Source of the DNA: an uncultured Lachnospiraceae bacterium
GTDB taxonomy: Bacteria; Bacillota; Clostridia; Lachnospirales; Lachnospiraceae
NCBI GenBank assembly: GCA_947588845.1
Contig: CANQAR010000021.1
Coordinates: 1 to 43,785 of the forward strand
Direction of reading: 5' to 3'
DNA length: 43,785 nt
Shown: piece by piece, positions 26,067 to 34,160 of the stretch
How positions within the stretch are numbered: the stretch's first letter is position 1
How the letters are laid out: every line of letters begins with the position of its first letter
The notes under the pieces: model-generated
What the model saw: only the letters and a program-made list of their open reading frames with translations
Databases searched by the model: none
What the model was told of the DNA's origin: nothing
Program-made: the position numbers and the translations under genes

Positions 26067-27656
26067 TCACTCACCGCCTGAAGAGGCGGGAGTCATCTCC
26101 ATCTGATATAATTTTTCAAAAATATCTTCTTTCACGATGTATACATCTTTTGAGACTGTCCTGTCCGCCTCATCCATCCGTACCACGAACCAGTCTCCCG
26201 GCATCCCTGTGATGTATTTCTCGTTGTCCCACAGGGTGAACAGCTTCATCCGCCTTTCCAGCTGCCTGGCATGGACGCAGGAAGTGTCCCTGGACATGCA
26301 GGAGCGGATATAAGGGATGAACGGGCGGCCCTCCCCGGTAAGTATGTCGATAATCTTCGGCTGGTAGCCCTTCCGACTTCCCTTTGTCGGCGATTCCTCG
26401 TAATAATAAGGCTCGTCCAGTACATCGTACCGCTGCGAAAATACCTCTGCCCTGCAGGGGTAAATATCGTGCTCCACGCCTGTCATGATCATGATGTCCC
26501 GGCCAAGGTTGATCTCGAAATCTCCCTCCAGCATACGCACCAGCACGCGCGCATTGCCTGACCCGTCCTGTTCAGGGAGCAGGTCTTCGCTGCGGACATA
26601 GCCCATCCTCACCCGCTTCTTGCGGTAAATGCGCATGCCCGAAAGGTCAGGCGTATCAGTGCGGGCATCATAGATATCCGTCTCTTTAAAATAAGCTTCC
26701 ATCTTGTCTGCCAGGATTTTTCCCGCCATGGCGGCCTCTTTTTCCGGGAGAGGCAGGAAGCCCCCTGCCTTCATGGAATGCCCGCCTCCTCCGCACAGGT
26801 ACGCCGCCAGTTCATCTGCCCGCGTCCTGTTGACGCAGCAGCGTATGGACAGCTTCGCCCCTCCCGCAAGCATGCAGAACGCGATACAGGCGTCAATGCC
26901 GTCCACCTCGATCATCAGGTCGCTGATGACCCCCAGCAGATTCGGGTCGCAGGGTTCTGCCTGGATGATGGCATACCGGCGGTCCGGATGGTAATCATGA
27001 CGGCTCAGCGCCCGGTTCACCAGATCGAGGTCCTCCAGGGACATGTTGGAATTGCGGAACAGCGTAATCAGGCTTTTGCTGAACTGCAGAGAGTCCCGCA
27101 TGTCCTTGTCCGCCGGATGGGAGATCTCCTGAAGGGATCCCGTATCCGTAAAGAGTCCGTAATACAGCGCTGTGGCAAGATTCTGGTTCCGGTTGATCTC
27201 ATCCCGGCTGTACCCCGCATCCTGCAGCAGTTCCCATACAACGGTGGAACAGGAGCCATAATTACTGACGATATGCTCCAACTGGGGAGAGATATGGTTC
27301 TCATGCAGCCTGGGGGAGGGCTCGTGGTGGTCGATGACTGCCCTCGCATGGCCATCTGTCCAGCCGCACAGCTGCGGCGATGTGTTGCGCTCCCCGATCT
27401 GGCAGTCCACCGCGATCAGAAGGTCCGGTTCCGGGATGGAACTGACATGCTCCGCAGGGATTCCCAACCCCCCCATCATGAGCCTTAAGTTGCTTTTCCG
27501 TATCTCTTCCGGTCCGCCGTATACAAAGCGGGGCTGCTTCCCGTGGTCCTTCAGGTAAGTGTAGACGGCAAACCCGCTGGCCAGAGCATCCGCGTCCGGC
27601 ACATTGTGGCACTGGATCACAATGTCATCATATTCCAGGAAATCTTCCAGCCTCAT
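26067..27656 (-). CDS. DHH/DHHA1 phosphoesterase with extra C-terminal half
   Basis: A 529-residue protein. Residues 1-315 are a DHH-family phosphoesterase like NrnA: metal ligands in H-N-V-P-D-A-D-A (17-24), D84 of V-D-C-Q, D-H-H at 109-111 and D171 in F-T-D-T-G, plus the DHHA1 substrate motif G-G-G-G-H at 289-293. Such enzymes cleave short RNAs or small nucleotides (pAp, linear or cyclic dinucleotides). Residues 340-529 are additional and appear to hold two related units, one around M-T-G-V-E...Y-P-C (392-401), the other around P-G-D-W-F (486-490), which resemble PGDYG-type domains; this assignment is tentative. The ATG overlaps the RyR gene stop by 4 bases (ATGA), so the two are translationally coupled. 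Confidence 0.88.
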   Translation of the reverse strand: MRLEDFLEYDDIVIQCHNVPDADALASGFAVYTYLKDHGKQPRFVYGGPEEIRKSNLRLMMGGLGIPAEHVSSIPEPDLLIAVDCQIGERNTSPQLCGWTDGHARAVIDHHEPSPRLHENHISPQLEHIVSNYGSCSTVVWELLQDAGYSRDEINRNQNLATALYYGLFTDTGSLQEISHPADKDMRDSLQFSKSLITLFRNSNMSLEDLDLVNRALSRHDYHPDRRYAIIQAEPCDPNLLGVISDLMIEVDGIDACIAFCMLAGGAKLSIRCCVNRTRADELAAYLCGGGGHSMKAGGFLPLPEKEAAMAGKILADKMEAYFKETDIYDARTDTPDLSGMRIYRKKRVRMGYVRSEDLLPEQDGSGNARVLVRMLEGDFEINLGRDIMIMTGVEHDIYPCRAEVFSQRYDVLDEPYYYEESPTKGSRKGYQPKIIDILTGEGRPFIPYIRSCMSRDTSCVHARQLERRMKLFTLWDNEKYITGMPGDWFVVRMDEADRTVSKDVYIVKEDIFEKLYQMEMTPASSGGE

Positions 27657-27961
27657 ATATTTTCACTTCCTTTCGGGACAATTCTGTAACCCAGCTTATA
27701 GATCAGCCTCAGGACTGACAGGGCAGTCTCCCTGTCATACTCCTGCTCGCCCTCCGGCAGTTCCCCATAGGGGACCAGGCAGGGCGTCGTCCTTGCGGCA
27801 TCGTCCCGCACCGCCCCATATGTCCATCCATCCCTCATCCTTCCCAAAGCCCATGTCTCATGGACATTCTCCGCCAGCTTCTCTGTGAGGCATGCCAGGT
27901 ATGCCGGGAGCACCACTTTGCTGGTGTCTACCGGTTCAGGCATGTAATCCTTCATTCTCAT
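27653..27961 (-). CDS. Stand-alone RyR domain protein
   Basis: A 102-residue protein that is essentially one RyR domain, the module repeated in eukaryotic ryanodine receptors. Visible hallmarks: Y-M-P-E-P-V-D-T-S near the start, L-A-E-N-V-H-E-T-W-A, D-G-W-T-Y-G, V-R-D-D, P-C-L-V-P-Y and Y-D-R-E-T-A. ATG 27961 is chosen since GGAGG lies 6 bases upstream; the frame is open to 27982 and an alternative start is at 27955. Prokaryotic RyR domains have been proposed, from comparative genomics, to recognise NAD-derived nucleotides in conflict systems. It is the first gene of the minus-strand group and has its own promoter. Confidence 0.88.
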   Translation of the reverse strand: MRMKDYMPEPVDTSKVVLPAYLACLTEKLAENVHETWALGRMRDGWTYGAVRDDAARTTPCLVPYGELPEGEQEYDRETALSVLRLIYKLGYRIVPKGSENI

Positions 27962-28013
27962 CCTCTGCCTCCATTTCTGCATTTGTATAATCGCCGAAAT
28001 ATGTTCATAAATG

Positions 28014-28042
28014 AGTATAGTTTAACCTGTTGTGCCAGTTAA
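28014..28042 (-). promoter_or_regulatory. Promoter of the RyR-phosphoesterase group
   Basis: On the minus strand, TTAACT (28042-28037), 17 bases, TATACT (28019-28014). The -35 is moderate. It lies back to back with the + strand promoter at 28047, the two -35 boxes being only 4 bases apart. Confidence 0.55.
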
Positions 28043-28046
28043 AAAA

Positions 28047-28076
28047 TTGAAAAATTTCAACCGGATATGCTATCCT
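28047..28076 (+). promoter_or_regulatory. Promoter of the DUF4250 gene, with palindrome
   Basis: TTGAAA at 28047-28052, 18 bases, TATCCT at 28071-28076 with an upstream TGC (extended -10). The palindrome TTGAAAAATTTCAA (28047-28060) covers the -35 and touches the divergent promoter, so one bound protein could govern both directions. Confidence 0.6.
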
Positions 28077-28112
28077 GTTTGTAACTACACAAAACTGAAA
28101 GGGGGCATATCT

Positions 28113-28334
28113 ATGCTGAAGTTTCAGGATAATTATACCACCCTTATAGAAACTTTTGAAGACTTTATTTTGCTTACATTTACCATAATTAATAACCCGA
28201 AAATCAGGTGGATATATCAGAAAAAAGATGGTATGATAAGGGAAAAGAAAGAGATTTGGGAAGGAGGGATTTCACATGAATTTACCACAGGATCCGGTCA
28301 TGCTGCTCAGCTATGTGAATACGCAGCTGCGTGA
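28113..28334 (+). CDS. Possible small hypothetical protein, 73 residues
   Basis: A reading frame with a good ribosome site (AAAGGGGG, 7 bases before ATG 28113). The product is hydrophobic in the middle and basic at the end, with no family I recognise. Its last 59 bases overlap the DUF4250 gene in another frame, so at least that part is unlikely to be conserved. It may be a decayed gene or simply the leader of the DUF4250 mRNA. Confidence 0.3.
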   Translation: MLKFQDNYTTLIETFEDFILLTFTIINNPKIRWIYQKKDGMIREKKEIWEGGISHEFTTGSGHAAQLCEYAAA

Positions 28335-28452
28335 CAACTACAGTTCTCTGGATGAACTGTGCGCGTCGCTTGCGGTGGACAAAGCGGAGATCACCGCGAA
28401 GCTGCGGGGGATTAATTATGAGTATGATGAAGAGAAAAATGCGTTTGTGTGA
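28276..28452 (+). CDS. DUF4250 family small protein
   Basis: A 58-residue protein starting at 28276 with AAGGAGGG 5-6 bases upstream. It begins M-N-L-P-Q-D-P-V-M-L-L-S-Y-V-N-T and ends with I-N-Y-E-Y-D-E-E-K-N-A-F-V, the pattern of DUF4250 proteins that are widespread in anaerobic Firmicutes and Bacteroidetes. It looks like a small helix-turn-helix-like bundle of unknown function. It is the first sound gene downstream of the divergent promoter that also serves the RyR group. Confidence 0.85.
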   Translation: MNLPQDPVMLLSYVNTQLRDNYSSLDELCASLAVDKAEITAKLRGINYEYDEEKNAFV

Positions 28453-28459
28453 AACTGTG

Positions 28460-28602
28460 ATGGTAATATTTGAGTTTACACAGAAATTATTTCACCTAAA
28501 GCATTGTCTCAGCTGAAAGAAAATAAATATCGGGTAATTCATTTTGGACATCATCGATATACTATGATTTATCGGATAGAAGGACAAAAAATCAGATTAT
28601 GA
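28460..28602 (+). pseudogene. RelE/ParE-type toxin remnant
   Basis: From about 28486 to the stop at 28600-28602, the third frame reads I-I-S-P-K-A-L-S-Q-L-K-E followed by Y-R-V-I-H-F-G-H-H-R-Y-T-M-I-Y-R-I-E-G. These are the start and end of a RelE/ParE ribonuclease or gyrase toxin. The middle 40-50 residues are missing and the ATG at 28460 is in a different frame, so at least one deletion and one frameshift have occurred. No antitoxin gene is recognisable beside it. Confidence 0.65.
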
Positions 28603-28609
28603 ACAGATT

Positions 28610-28643
28610 GAGCAGGAGGAAATTTTTCCTCCTGCTCATTATT
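28610..28643 (+). terminator. Strong terminator hairpin
   Basis: GAGCAGGAGGAAAT paired with TTTTCCTCCTGCTC (28610-28637), then ATTATT. It starts 8 bases after the toxin remnant. Confidence 0.8.
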
Positions 28644-28822
28644 GTGAAAGCCCTGGACGGCGGCCATCGGCGGGCATGCTTGCATGCACCGGTGAATGGA
28701 CATCGGACGGGCTTTCGCTCATGATGTTGCCCGCAACGCGGGCATGGGAGTTTATTATGAAAGCTGTGAAGCAGTAAAGCAGTAAAGCAGTAAAGCAATC
28801 GGCTTTCACTCATGGCAGCGCC
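28644..28822. repeat. Hairpin array with 7-bp tandem repeats
   Basis: The gap before the MATE gene end contains GAAAGCCC...GGGCTTTC (about 28645 and 28709) enclosing GCATGCTTGCATGC, then GCCCGC-AAC-GCGGGC. It ends with about four copies of AAGCAGT-type 7-base units (28764-28798), and a second GGCTTTC-ACTCATG copy. A 73-residue reading frame on the minus strand across it looks accidental. Confidence 0.5.
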
Positions 28823-28834
28823 TGAGATTGGCGA

Positions 28835-30250
28835 CTACAGATCCCGCACCTTCTGGTCGTAAATGCGCTTCATCAGAAGCACGGAGAGCGTGATGGACGC
28901 GATCTCCGCGATCGGGAATGCCCACCACACAGCGTCAAGTCCAAACATCTTCGCAAGAAGATAGGCTGCCGGAAGCAAAACGGCAAGTTGTCTTCCGACA
29001 GATACGATCAGGCTGTAGACACCGTTTCCGAGCGCCTGGAAGACGGATCCGAAGACGATGCAGAAAGCCGCGAACAGATAACTCCAGCTGATTGTGCGCA
29101 GCGCTTTCGATCCGATATCGATCATGTTGTCGGAAGCGTTGAAGAACCGCAGCAGCGTTCCCGGAATGAACTGGAAAGCGGCAAGGCCGATCATCATCAG
29201 GATGAAAGCGAAAATGCAGCTTAAGCGGATTGTCTGGGTGATGCGCTCGCGTTTTCTTGCGCCGTAGTTAAAGGCGATGATCGGGACCATGCCATTGTTC
29301 AGGCCGAAGATCGGCATGAAGAAGAAACTCTGCAGTTTGAAGTATACGCCGAAGACCGCGGCGGCCGTGGAGGAGAACATCAGAAGAATATTGTTCATGC
29401 CGAAGGTCATCACGGAACCGATGGACATCATCAGGATAGAGGGAACGCCGACCGCGTAGATGGTTTTCACGGTCCTGGCGTCGAGGCGCATACGCTTTAA
29501 GGAAAGCTGAATATCCGTATTGTATTTGAAATTAAAGAAAATGCCAAGAAGCATCGCGACGAGCTGGCCGAACACAGTGGCGACCGCGGCGCCGGCAACG
29601 CCCATTTTCGGGAAACCAAAATATCCGAAGATCAGGATCGGGTCAAAAATGATGTTCAGAATGGCGCCTGTTCCCTGCGTGATCATGTTGAAGATCGTGC
29701 GTCCGGTGGACTGGAGCAGACGTTCCAGCATTACCTGCATGAATACGCCGAACGACAGAGTACAGATAATGCTCATATACTGAATGCCGTATTCGAGGAT
29801 CTGAGGATCATCTGTCTGCGAGGAAAAAAACAGGCGGGAACCGAAAATTCCGAACAGGCAGAATACAAGAAAGCTGAGGATTGTCAGGATGATACTGTTG
29901 TTTGCGGCCTTGTTTGCCTGCTCGTAATTCTTTTCGCCGAGACTGCGGGAGAGCAGAGCGTTGACGCCGACAGCAGTACCAGAGGCGACCGCGATCATCA
30001 GGTTCTGTACGGGGAAAGCCAGGGATACGGCCGTCAGGGCATTCTCATTGATTCTTGAGACAAAAATACTGTCGACGACATTGTACAGTGCCTGTACAAG
30101 CATGGAAATCATCATTGGAAGGGACATTGTGAACAGGAGTTTCGGGACCGGCATGATGCCCATCTTGTTTTCCTGAACCGGCGCGGAGCCGGGATTGCCG
30201 CTTTCGTTTGAAAGAGGCTTTGTCTGTGGCGTGCTGTTCTGATTTTTCAT
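28835..30250 (-). CDS. MATE family multidrug/metabolite exporter
   Basis: A 471-residue protein with about twelve hydrophobic segments, of the MATE family (MepA-like), which expels drugs or metabolites using a sodium or proton gradient. The start at 30250 is chosen because the promoter's transcript would begin near 30377, which rules out the longer frame from 30412; GAGG lies 9 bases upstream. The M-S-L-P-M-M-I-S-M-L-V-Q-A-L-Y-N-V-V-D start of helix 1 and the related motif at mid-protein (V-P-S-I-L-M-M-S) show the two pseudo-symmetric halves. The N-terminus has about 35 extra hydrophilic residues. Substrate unknown. Confidence 0.9.
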   Translation of the reverse strand: MKNQNSTPQTKPLSNESGNPGSAPVQENKMGIMPVPKLLFTMSLPMMISMLVQALYNVVDSIFVSRINENALTAVSLAFPVQNLMIAVASGTAVGVNALLSRSLGEKNYEQANKAANNSIILTILSFLVFCLFGIFGSRLFFSSQTDDPQILEYGIQYMSIICTLSFGVFMQVMLERLLQSTGRTIFNMITQGTGAILNIIFDPILIFGYFGFPKMGVAGAAVATVFGQLVAMLLGIFFNFKYNTDIQLSLKRMRLDARTVKTIYAVGVPSILMMSIGSVMTFGMNNILLMFSSTAAAVFGVYFKLQSFFFMPIFGLNNGMVPIIAFNYGARKRERITQTIRLSCIFAFILMMIGLAAFQFIPGTLLRFFNASDNMIDIGSKALRTISWSYLFAAFCIVFGSVFQALGNGVYSLIVSVGRQLAVLLPAAYLLAKMFGLDAVWWAFPIAEIASITLSVLLMKRIYDQKVRDL

Positions 30251-30383
30251 AAGCGAAAACCTCATTTCTGTAATTTTATAGTCAGCATGTGATTTGCAGG
30301 AAGCTGATTTGCCTGCAGGAGATAAGCTTTGCAAGCCAGTGACAGAATCGACAGATTCTGAGATGCAGTGTAAAGCATTAGCC

Positions 30384-30412
30384 ATTATAAAGTTAATAAA
30401 ATATATTGTCAA
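30384..30412 (-). promoter_or_regulatory. Perfect-consensus promoter of the MATE gene
   Basis: On the minus strand, TTGACA (30412-30407), 17 bases, TATAAT (30389-30384). The leader of about 125 bases contains a CAGAATC-GACA-GATTCTG hairpin near the start point and a CCTGCAGG palindrome, but I recognise no riboswitch. Confidence 0.85.
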
Positions 30413-30472
30413 TCGGAAATATTCGAGGTCTCCGTTTTACGGTATTTTTAGAAAACATTTAGATTTCCGGTA

Positions 30473-30501
30473 TTGATTTATAGGAATTGTATACTTATAA
30501 T
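30473..30501 (+). promoter_or_regulatory. Promoter of ftsH
   Basis: TTGATT at 30473-30478, 17 bases, TATAAT at 30496-30501. The start near 30508 gives a leader of about 200 bases before ftsH. I see no CIRCE or other known operator in it. Confidence 0.75.
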
Positions 30502-30706
30502 AGTATAGATTGCAGGCTCTGTAAAAAGGGAAAAGGCAGCATTTCTGCGCATATCTGAGTGTACGGAGAAGTCCTGGCGGGAGACTTTCCGAATTGCGGG
30601 GCGTTGCCGCTGGTCACGATCTGCAAAGGAGTGAACAGCAGCGACTATGTTTTCAGGGGTCGATATGTCTGCCGTGGGAGCCGAAGGATCAGATTAGGAG
30701 GAATCT

Positions 30707-33229
30707 ATGGATAATAATCAACAAAGAGATAACCGTCCCGGAGGGAATGGGGGACAGGGACCTGGAGGGCCGAACGGCAATAACAACAAAAACAGTTCGA
30801 CACTCATGGTCTTCCTGGTAGTGACTCTGCTTACACTTCTGGTGATGGGGCTGCTGAATAATGTGACCTCGGATTCAAGGTCGGTCGAGATCACATATAA
30901 TCAGTTTATCGATATGGTGGACAGCGGTGTTGTCGACAGCGTCACGATGGACAGCATGCAGATCACGATCACGCCGAAGGGGGACGCGATCTATCGGCAG
31001 GGAGTGGAGACTTACTATACGGGACGTATTGAGGATCCGGAGCTGATCGGACGTCTGCTTGACGCGGGAGTTTCGGTCAAGCAGGAGATACCGGATACGA
31101 CGACAAATATTATTTTGAATCTGGTGCTGAGCTTTGCGCCGCTGATTCTGATCTGGGTGATCTTTGCGCTCGCGATGCGCCGCATGTCGAAATCGGGCGG
31201 CGGTCTGATGGGTGTCGGAAAGAACAAGGCGCGTGTCTACGCGCAGAAGGAGACAGGAGTCCTGTTCAAGGATGTGGCAGGGCAGGATGAGGCGAAGGAA
31301 TCTTTGCAGGAGGTGGTTGATTTTCTGGAGAATCCGGGGAAATATACGACGATCGGCGCCAAGCTTCCGAAGGGCGCACTGCTCGTAGGCCCTCCGGGTA
31401 CCGGTAAGACGCTGCTTGCGAAGGCAGTTGCGGGAGAGGCAAAGTGTCCGTTCTTCTCGCTCTCCGGTTCGGATTTTGTCGAGATGTTTGTCGGCGTCGG
31501 AGCTTCCCGTGTCCGCGAATTGTTTGACGAGGCAAAGAAGAATGCCCCATGTATTATTTTTATTGATGAGATCGACGCAATCGGAAAGAGCCGTGACAGC
31601 CGGTACGGCGGCGGCAACGACGAGCGCGAACAGACATTGAACCAGCTCCTCGCGGAGATGGACGGTTTTGATACATCAAAGGGACTTCTGGTGCTTGCGG
31701 CGACGAACCGTCCGGAAGTGCTTGACCAGGCGCTGCTGCGTCCGGGCCGTTTCGACCGGCGCATCATTGTCGACAAGCCTGATCTGAAGGGCCGCGTCGA
31801 TGTGCTGAAGGTTCACGCGAAAGATGTCCATATGGATGAAACGGTTGATCTGGACGCGATCGCTCTCGCAACGTCGGGAGCCGTGGGTTCGGATCTCGCC
31901 AACATGATCAACGAGGCGGCGATCCTCGCAGTCAAGAAGGGACGCAATGCCGTGTCCCAGAAAGATCTGTTTGAGTCTGTCGAGATCGTGCTTGTCGGCA
32001 AGGAAAAGAAGGACCGCATCCTCAGCAAGGAAGAGCGCAGGATCGTTTCCTACCACGAGGTGGGACACGCGCTTGTCAGTGCCCTGCAGAAGCATTCCGA
32101 GCCGGTGCAGAAGATTACGATCGTGCCGCGCACAATGGGCGCGCTCGGCTATGTGATGAATGTCCCGGAAGAGGAGAAATTCCTCAACACAGAGAAAGAG
32201 ATCCGTGCCATGCTGGTAGAGTTCGTCGCTGGACGCGCGGCGGAGGAGATCGTCTTTGACACAGTCACGACCGGCGCGGCAAACGATATCGAAAAAGCGA
32301 CGCGGGTGGCGCGCGCGATGGTAACGCAGTACGGCATGTCAAAGCGCTTCGGCCTCATTGGACTGGAGCAGCAGGCGACGCAGTATCTGGACAACCGTCC
32401 GATTATGAACTGCAGCGATGTGACTGCAGCCGACGTTGATCAGGAAGTCATGAGTATTCTGAAAGAATCCTACGAAGAGGCGAAGCGCCTGCTGTCCGAG
32501 CACAGGAGTACGCTGGACCAGATCGCGGAATTTCTGATTACGAAAGAAACGATCACCGGCAAGGAATTCATGGAGATCTTCCGCCGGGTCGAGGGAATTG
32601 ACGAGAATGAGATATCCAAAGATAACGAGAGAATCCATGAGAAGCCGGCAGTGAAGACTGATGTGCAGGTAAATGAGGAATCTGCTGCCAGCGGGAGCGC
32701 AGTTTACAGAGGATCTGAGGATCATGGGTATGACACACGCGAAGAGTCGGCAGCAGGAAGTGCTGCAGCCCAGGAAGAACCGGCGGTTCAAAAAAGCGCT
32801 GTGTATAAGATGCCGGCAGTCGGAGGTGCATCCCAGGAAGGAATGGCAGATCACAGCAGCGTTGGGTATGGAACATCTGAGATCGGCAGTGCAGCTCAGG
32901 AAGAGGTTGTGAACCACAAAGGTGCGGTATGTGAGAAATCGGTTTCTGGAAGTGATGCGGTTCATGGAGAATTTGTGAATCACAGCGGACAACCGCAGGA
33001 AGAATCGGCTGGAATGAGCGGAAATCAGACGGAGGACGTCGAGAAAGATGACCGGGAGCCGAAAGAAGACAAGTGGAATAACAAAATACCAGATAGTGAT
33101 GTAATCCACCTGGGAGGCCCTGTGGCGGAAGATGAGACTGTGGAAACAGATGAAAAGGCAGAAGGGATTCAGAACGATATCGGAATTTCAGGGGACACAG
33201 TAATAGAATCAGATCCGGATAATAACTGA
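30707..33229 (+). CDS. ftsH: ATP-dependent zinc metalloprotease FtsH with long C-terminal tail
   Basis: An 840-residue membrane AAA+ protease that degrades damaged and regulatory membrane proteins. Helices at about 31-50 and 135-157 flank the external domain. Walker A G-P-P-G-T-G-K-T is at 228-235, Walker B F-I-D-E-I-D at 285-290, and the second region of homology lies near 333-352. The zinc motif H-E-V-G-H is at 450-454. The start follows TAGGAGG by 8 bases. The last 190 or so residues, after about 645, are unlike other FtsH proteins: an acidic, Ser/Ala/Glu-rich, loosely repetitive tail with recurring A-V-Y-K/R and A-A-Q-E-E-type blocks, where most bacterial FtsH end at 600-700 residues. Confidence 0.96.
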   Translation: MDNNQQRDNRPGGNGGQGPGGPNGNNNKNSSTLMVFLVVTLLTLLVMGLLNNVTSDSRSVEITYNQFIDMVDSGVVDSVTMDSMQITITPKGDAIYRQGVETYYTGRIEDPELIGRLLDAGVSVKQEIPDTTTNIILNLVLSFAPLILIWVIFALAMRRMSKSGGGLMGVGKNKARVYAQKETGVLFKDVAGQDEAKESLQEVVDFLENPGKYTTIGAKLPKGALLVGPPGTGKTLLAKAVAGEAKCPFFSLSGSDFVEMFVGVGASRVRELFDEAKKNAPCIIFIDEIDAIGKSRDSRYGGGNDEREQTLNQLLAEMDGFDTSKGLLVLAATNRPEVLDQALLRPGRFDRRIIVDKPDLKGRVDVLKVHAKDVHMDETVDLDAIALATSGAVGSDLANMINEAAILAVKKGRNAVSQKDLFESVEIVLVGKEKKDRILSKEERRIVSYHEVGHALVSALQKHSEPVQKITIVPRTMGALGYVMNVPEEEKFLNTEKEIRAMLVEFVAGRAAEEIVFDTVTTGAANDIEKATRVARAMVTQYGMSKRFGLIGLEQQATQYLDNRPIMNCSDVTAADVDQEVMSILKESYEEAKRLLSEHRSTLDQIAEFLITKETITGKEFMEIFRRVEGIDENEISKDNERIHEKPAVKTDVQVNEESAASGSAVYRGSEDHGYDTREESAAGSAAAQEEPAVQKSAVYKMPAVGGASQEGMADHSSVGYGTSEIGSAAQEEVVNHKGAVCEKSVSGSDAVHGEFVNHSGQPQEESAGMSGNQTEDVEKDDREPKEDKWNNKIPDSDVIHLGGPVAEDETVETDEKAEGIQNDIGISGDTVIESDPDNN

Positions 33230-33280
33230 AGATCAGCAAGGTTATGATATAAATTCAATAATAAAGTTTAAATATTAAGT

Positions 33281-33323
33281 AACACCCTCAGTCATGTGCC
33301 AAATATGGCTAAGGGTGTTTTTT
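33281..33323 (+). terminator. Terminator of ftsH
   Basis: AACACCCT (33281-33288) pairs with AGGGTGTT (33312-33319), with inner CAT/ATG pairing, followed by TTTTTT. It lies 52 bases after the ftsH stop. Confidence 0.9.
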
Positions 33324-33360
33324 CTAAATAGATCAAATTTCAGAACAAGGAGAAAAACAG

Positions 33361-34128
33361 ATGATTTTTGATACACATGCACATTATGATGATGAAGCGT
33401 TCGACCCGGATCGGGACGAGCTTCTTGCAGGAATGGAAGGGGCCGGAATCGGCCGGATTATAAATGTGGGGGCCAGTCTGGACGGTGTGCAGGCAAGCCA
33501 GGACTTGGCGGAAAAGTACCCGTTCATCTACGCCGCGGCAGGCGTGCACCCTGATCATGTCGGGGATCTGAATGATGAAAAGATGCAGTGGATGTATGGC
33601 TTGTGCAAAAGAGAAAAGACGGTGGCCGTGGGAGAGATCGGCCTGGATTATTACTGGGACAAGGAATCACATGAGCTGCAGAAAAAGTGGTTTGCGGCGC
33701 AGCTTGCCATGGCGAAAGAGACAGGACTTCCGGTTATCATTCACAGCCGCGACGCGGTGCAGGATACATTTGATCTGATGAAAAAAGAACATGCCGGAAC
33801 GACCGGGGGAGTGATCCACTGTTTTTCCGCTTCGGCGCAGATGGCGAAAGAATACGTGAAATTGGGATATTACATCGGAATCGGCGGCGTGGTGACGTTT
33901 AAAAACGCGCGGGTGATGAAAGAAGTCGCCGCCGCGGTTCCGCTTGAGAAAATTCTGCTGGAGACAGACTGTCCGTATCTCGCTCCAGCCCCGCACAGAG
34001 GGAAACGCAACTCGTCCCTTCTGCTGCCGCTTGTCGTCGCGCAGATCGCACAGATTAAAGAAGTGACGCCGGAGGAAGTGGAGAGGGTGACGTATGAGAA
34101 TGCGGAGAGATTGTTTCATTCGTTGTAA
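33361..34128 (+). CDS. tatD: TatD family metal-dependent hydrolase
   Basis: A 255-residue TIM-barrel hydrolase of the TatD/YcfH type, a metal-dependent nuclease thought to act in DNA repair or turnover. Metal ligands are all present: H-x-H in D-T-H-A-H-Y near residue 6-8, Glu in G-E-I-G-L-D-Y near 92, His in I-I-H-S-R near 128, His in I-H-C-F-S near 153, and Asp in E-T-D-C-P-Y near 204. AAGGAG precedes the ATG by 8 bases. In many Firmicutes tatD is followed by rnmV and rsmA; here another gene occupies the middle place. Confidence 0.94.
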   Translation: MIFDTHAHYDDEAFDPDRDELLAGMEGAGIGRIINVGASLDGVQASQDLAEKYPFIYAAAGVHPDHVGDLNDEKMQWMYGLCKREKTVAVGEIGLDYYWDKESHELQKKWFAAQLAMAKETGLPVIIHSRDAVQDTFDLMKKEHAGTTGGVIHCFSASAQMAKEYVKLGYYIGIGGVVTFKNARVMKEVAAAVPLEKILLETDCPYLAPAPHRGKRNSSLLLPLVVAQIAQIKEVTPEEVERVTYENAERLFHSL

Positions 34129-34160
34129 TTGAAAATTAATGCAGAAAGGCGTCTGGTATA

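Noticed and set aside
28592-28813. A 73-codon minus-strand frame near the end of the MATE gene
   Set aside because: It runs through a hairpin array and tandem 7-base units and lacks a ribosome site.
30251-30376. Possible riboswitch in the MATE gene leader
   Set aside because: Only short hairpins are visible; no known riboswitch core could be recognised.
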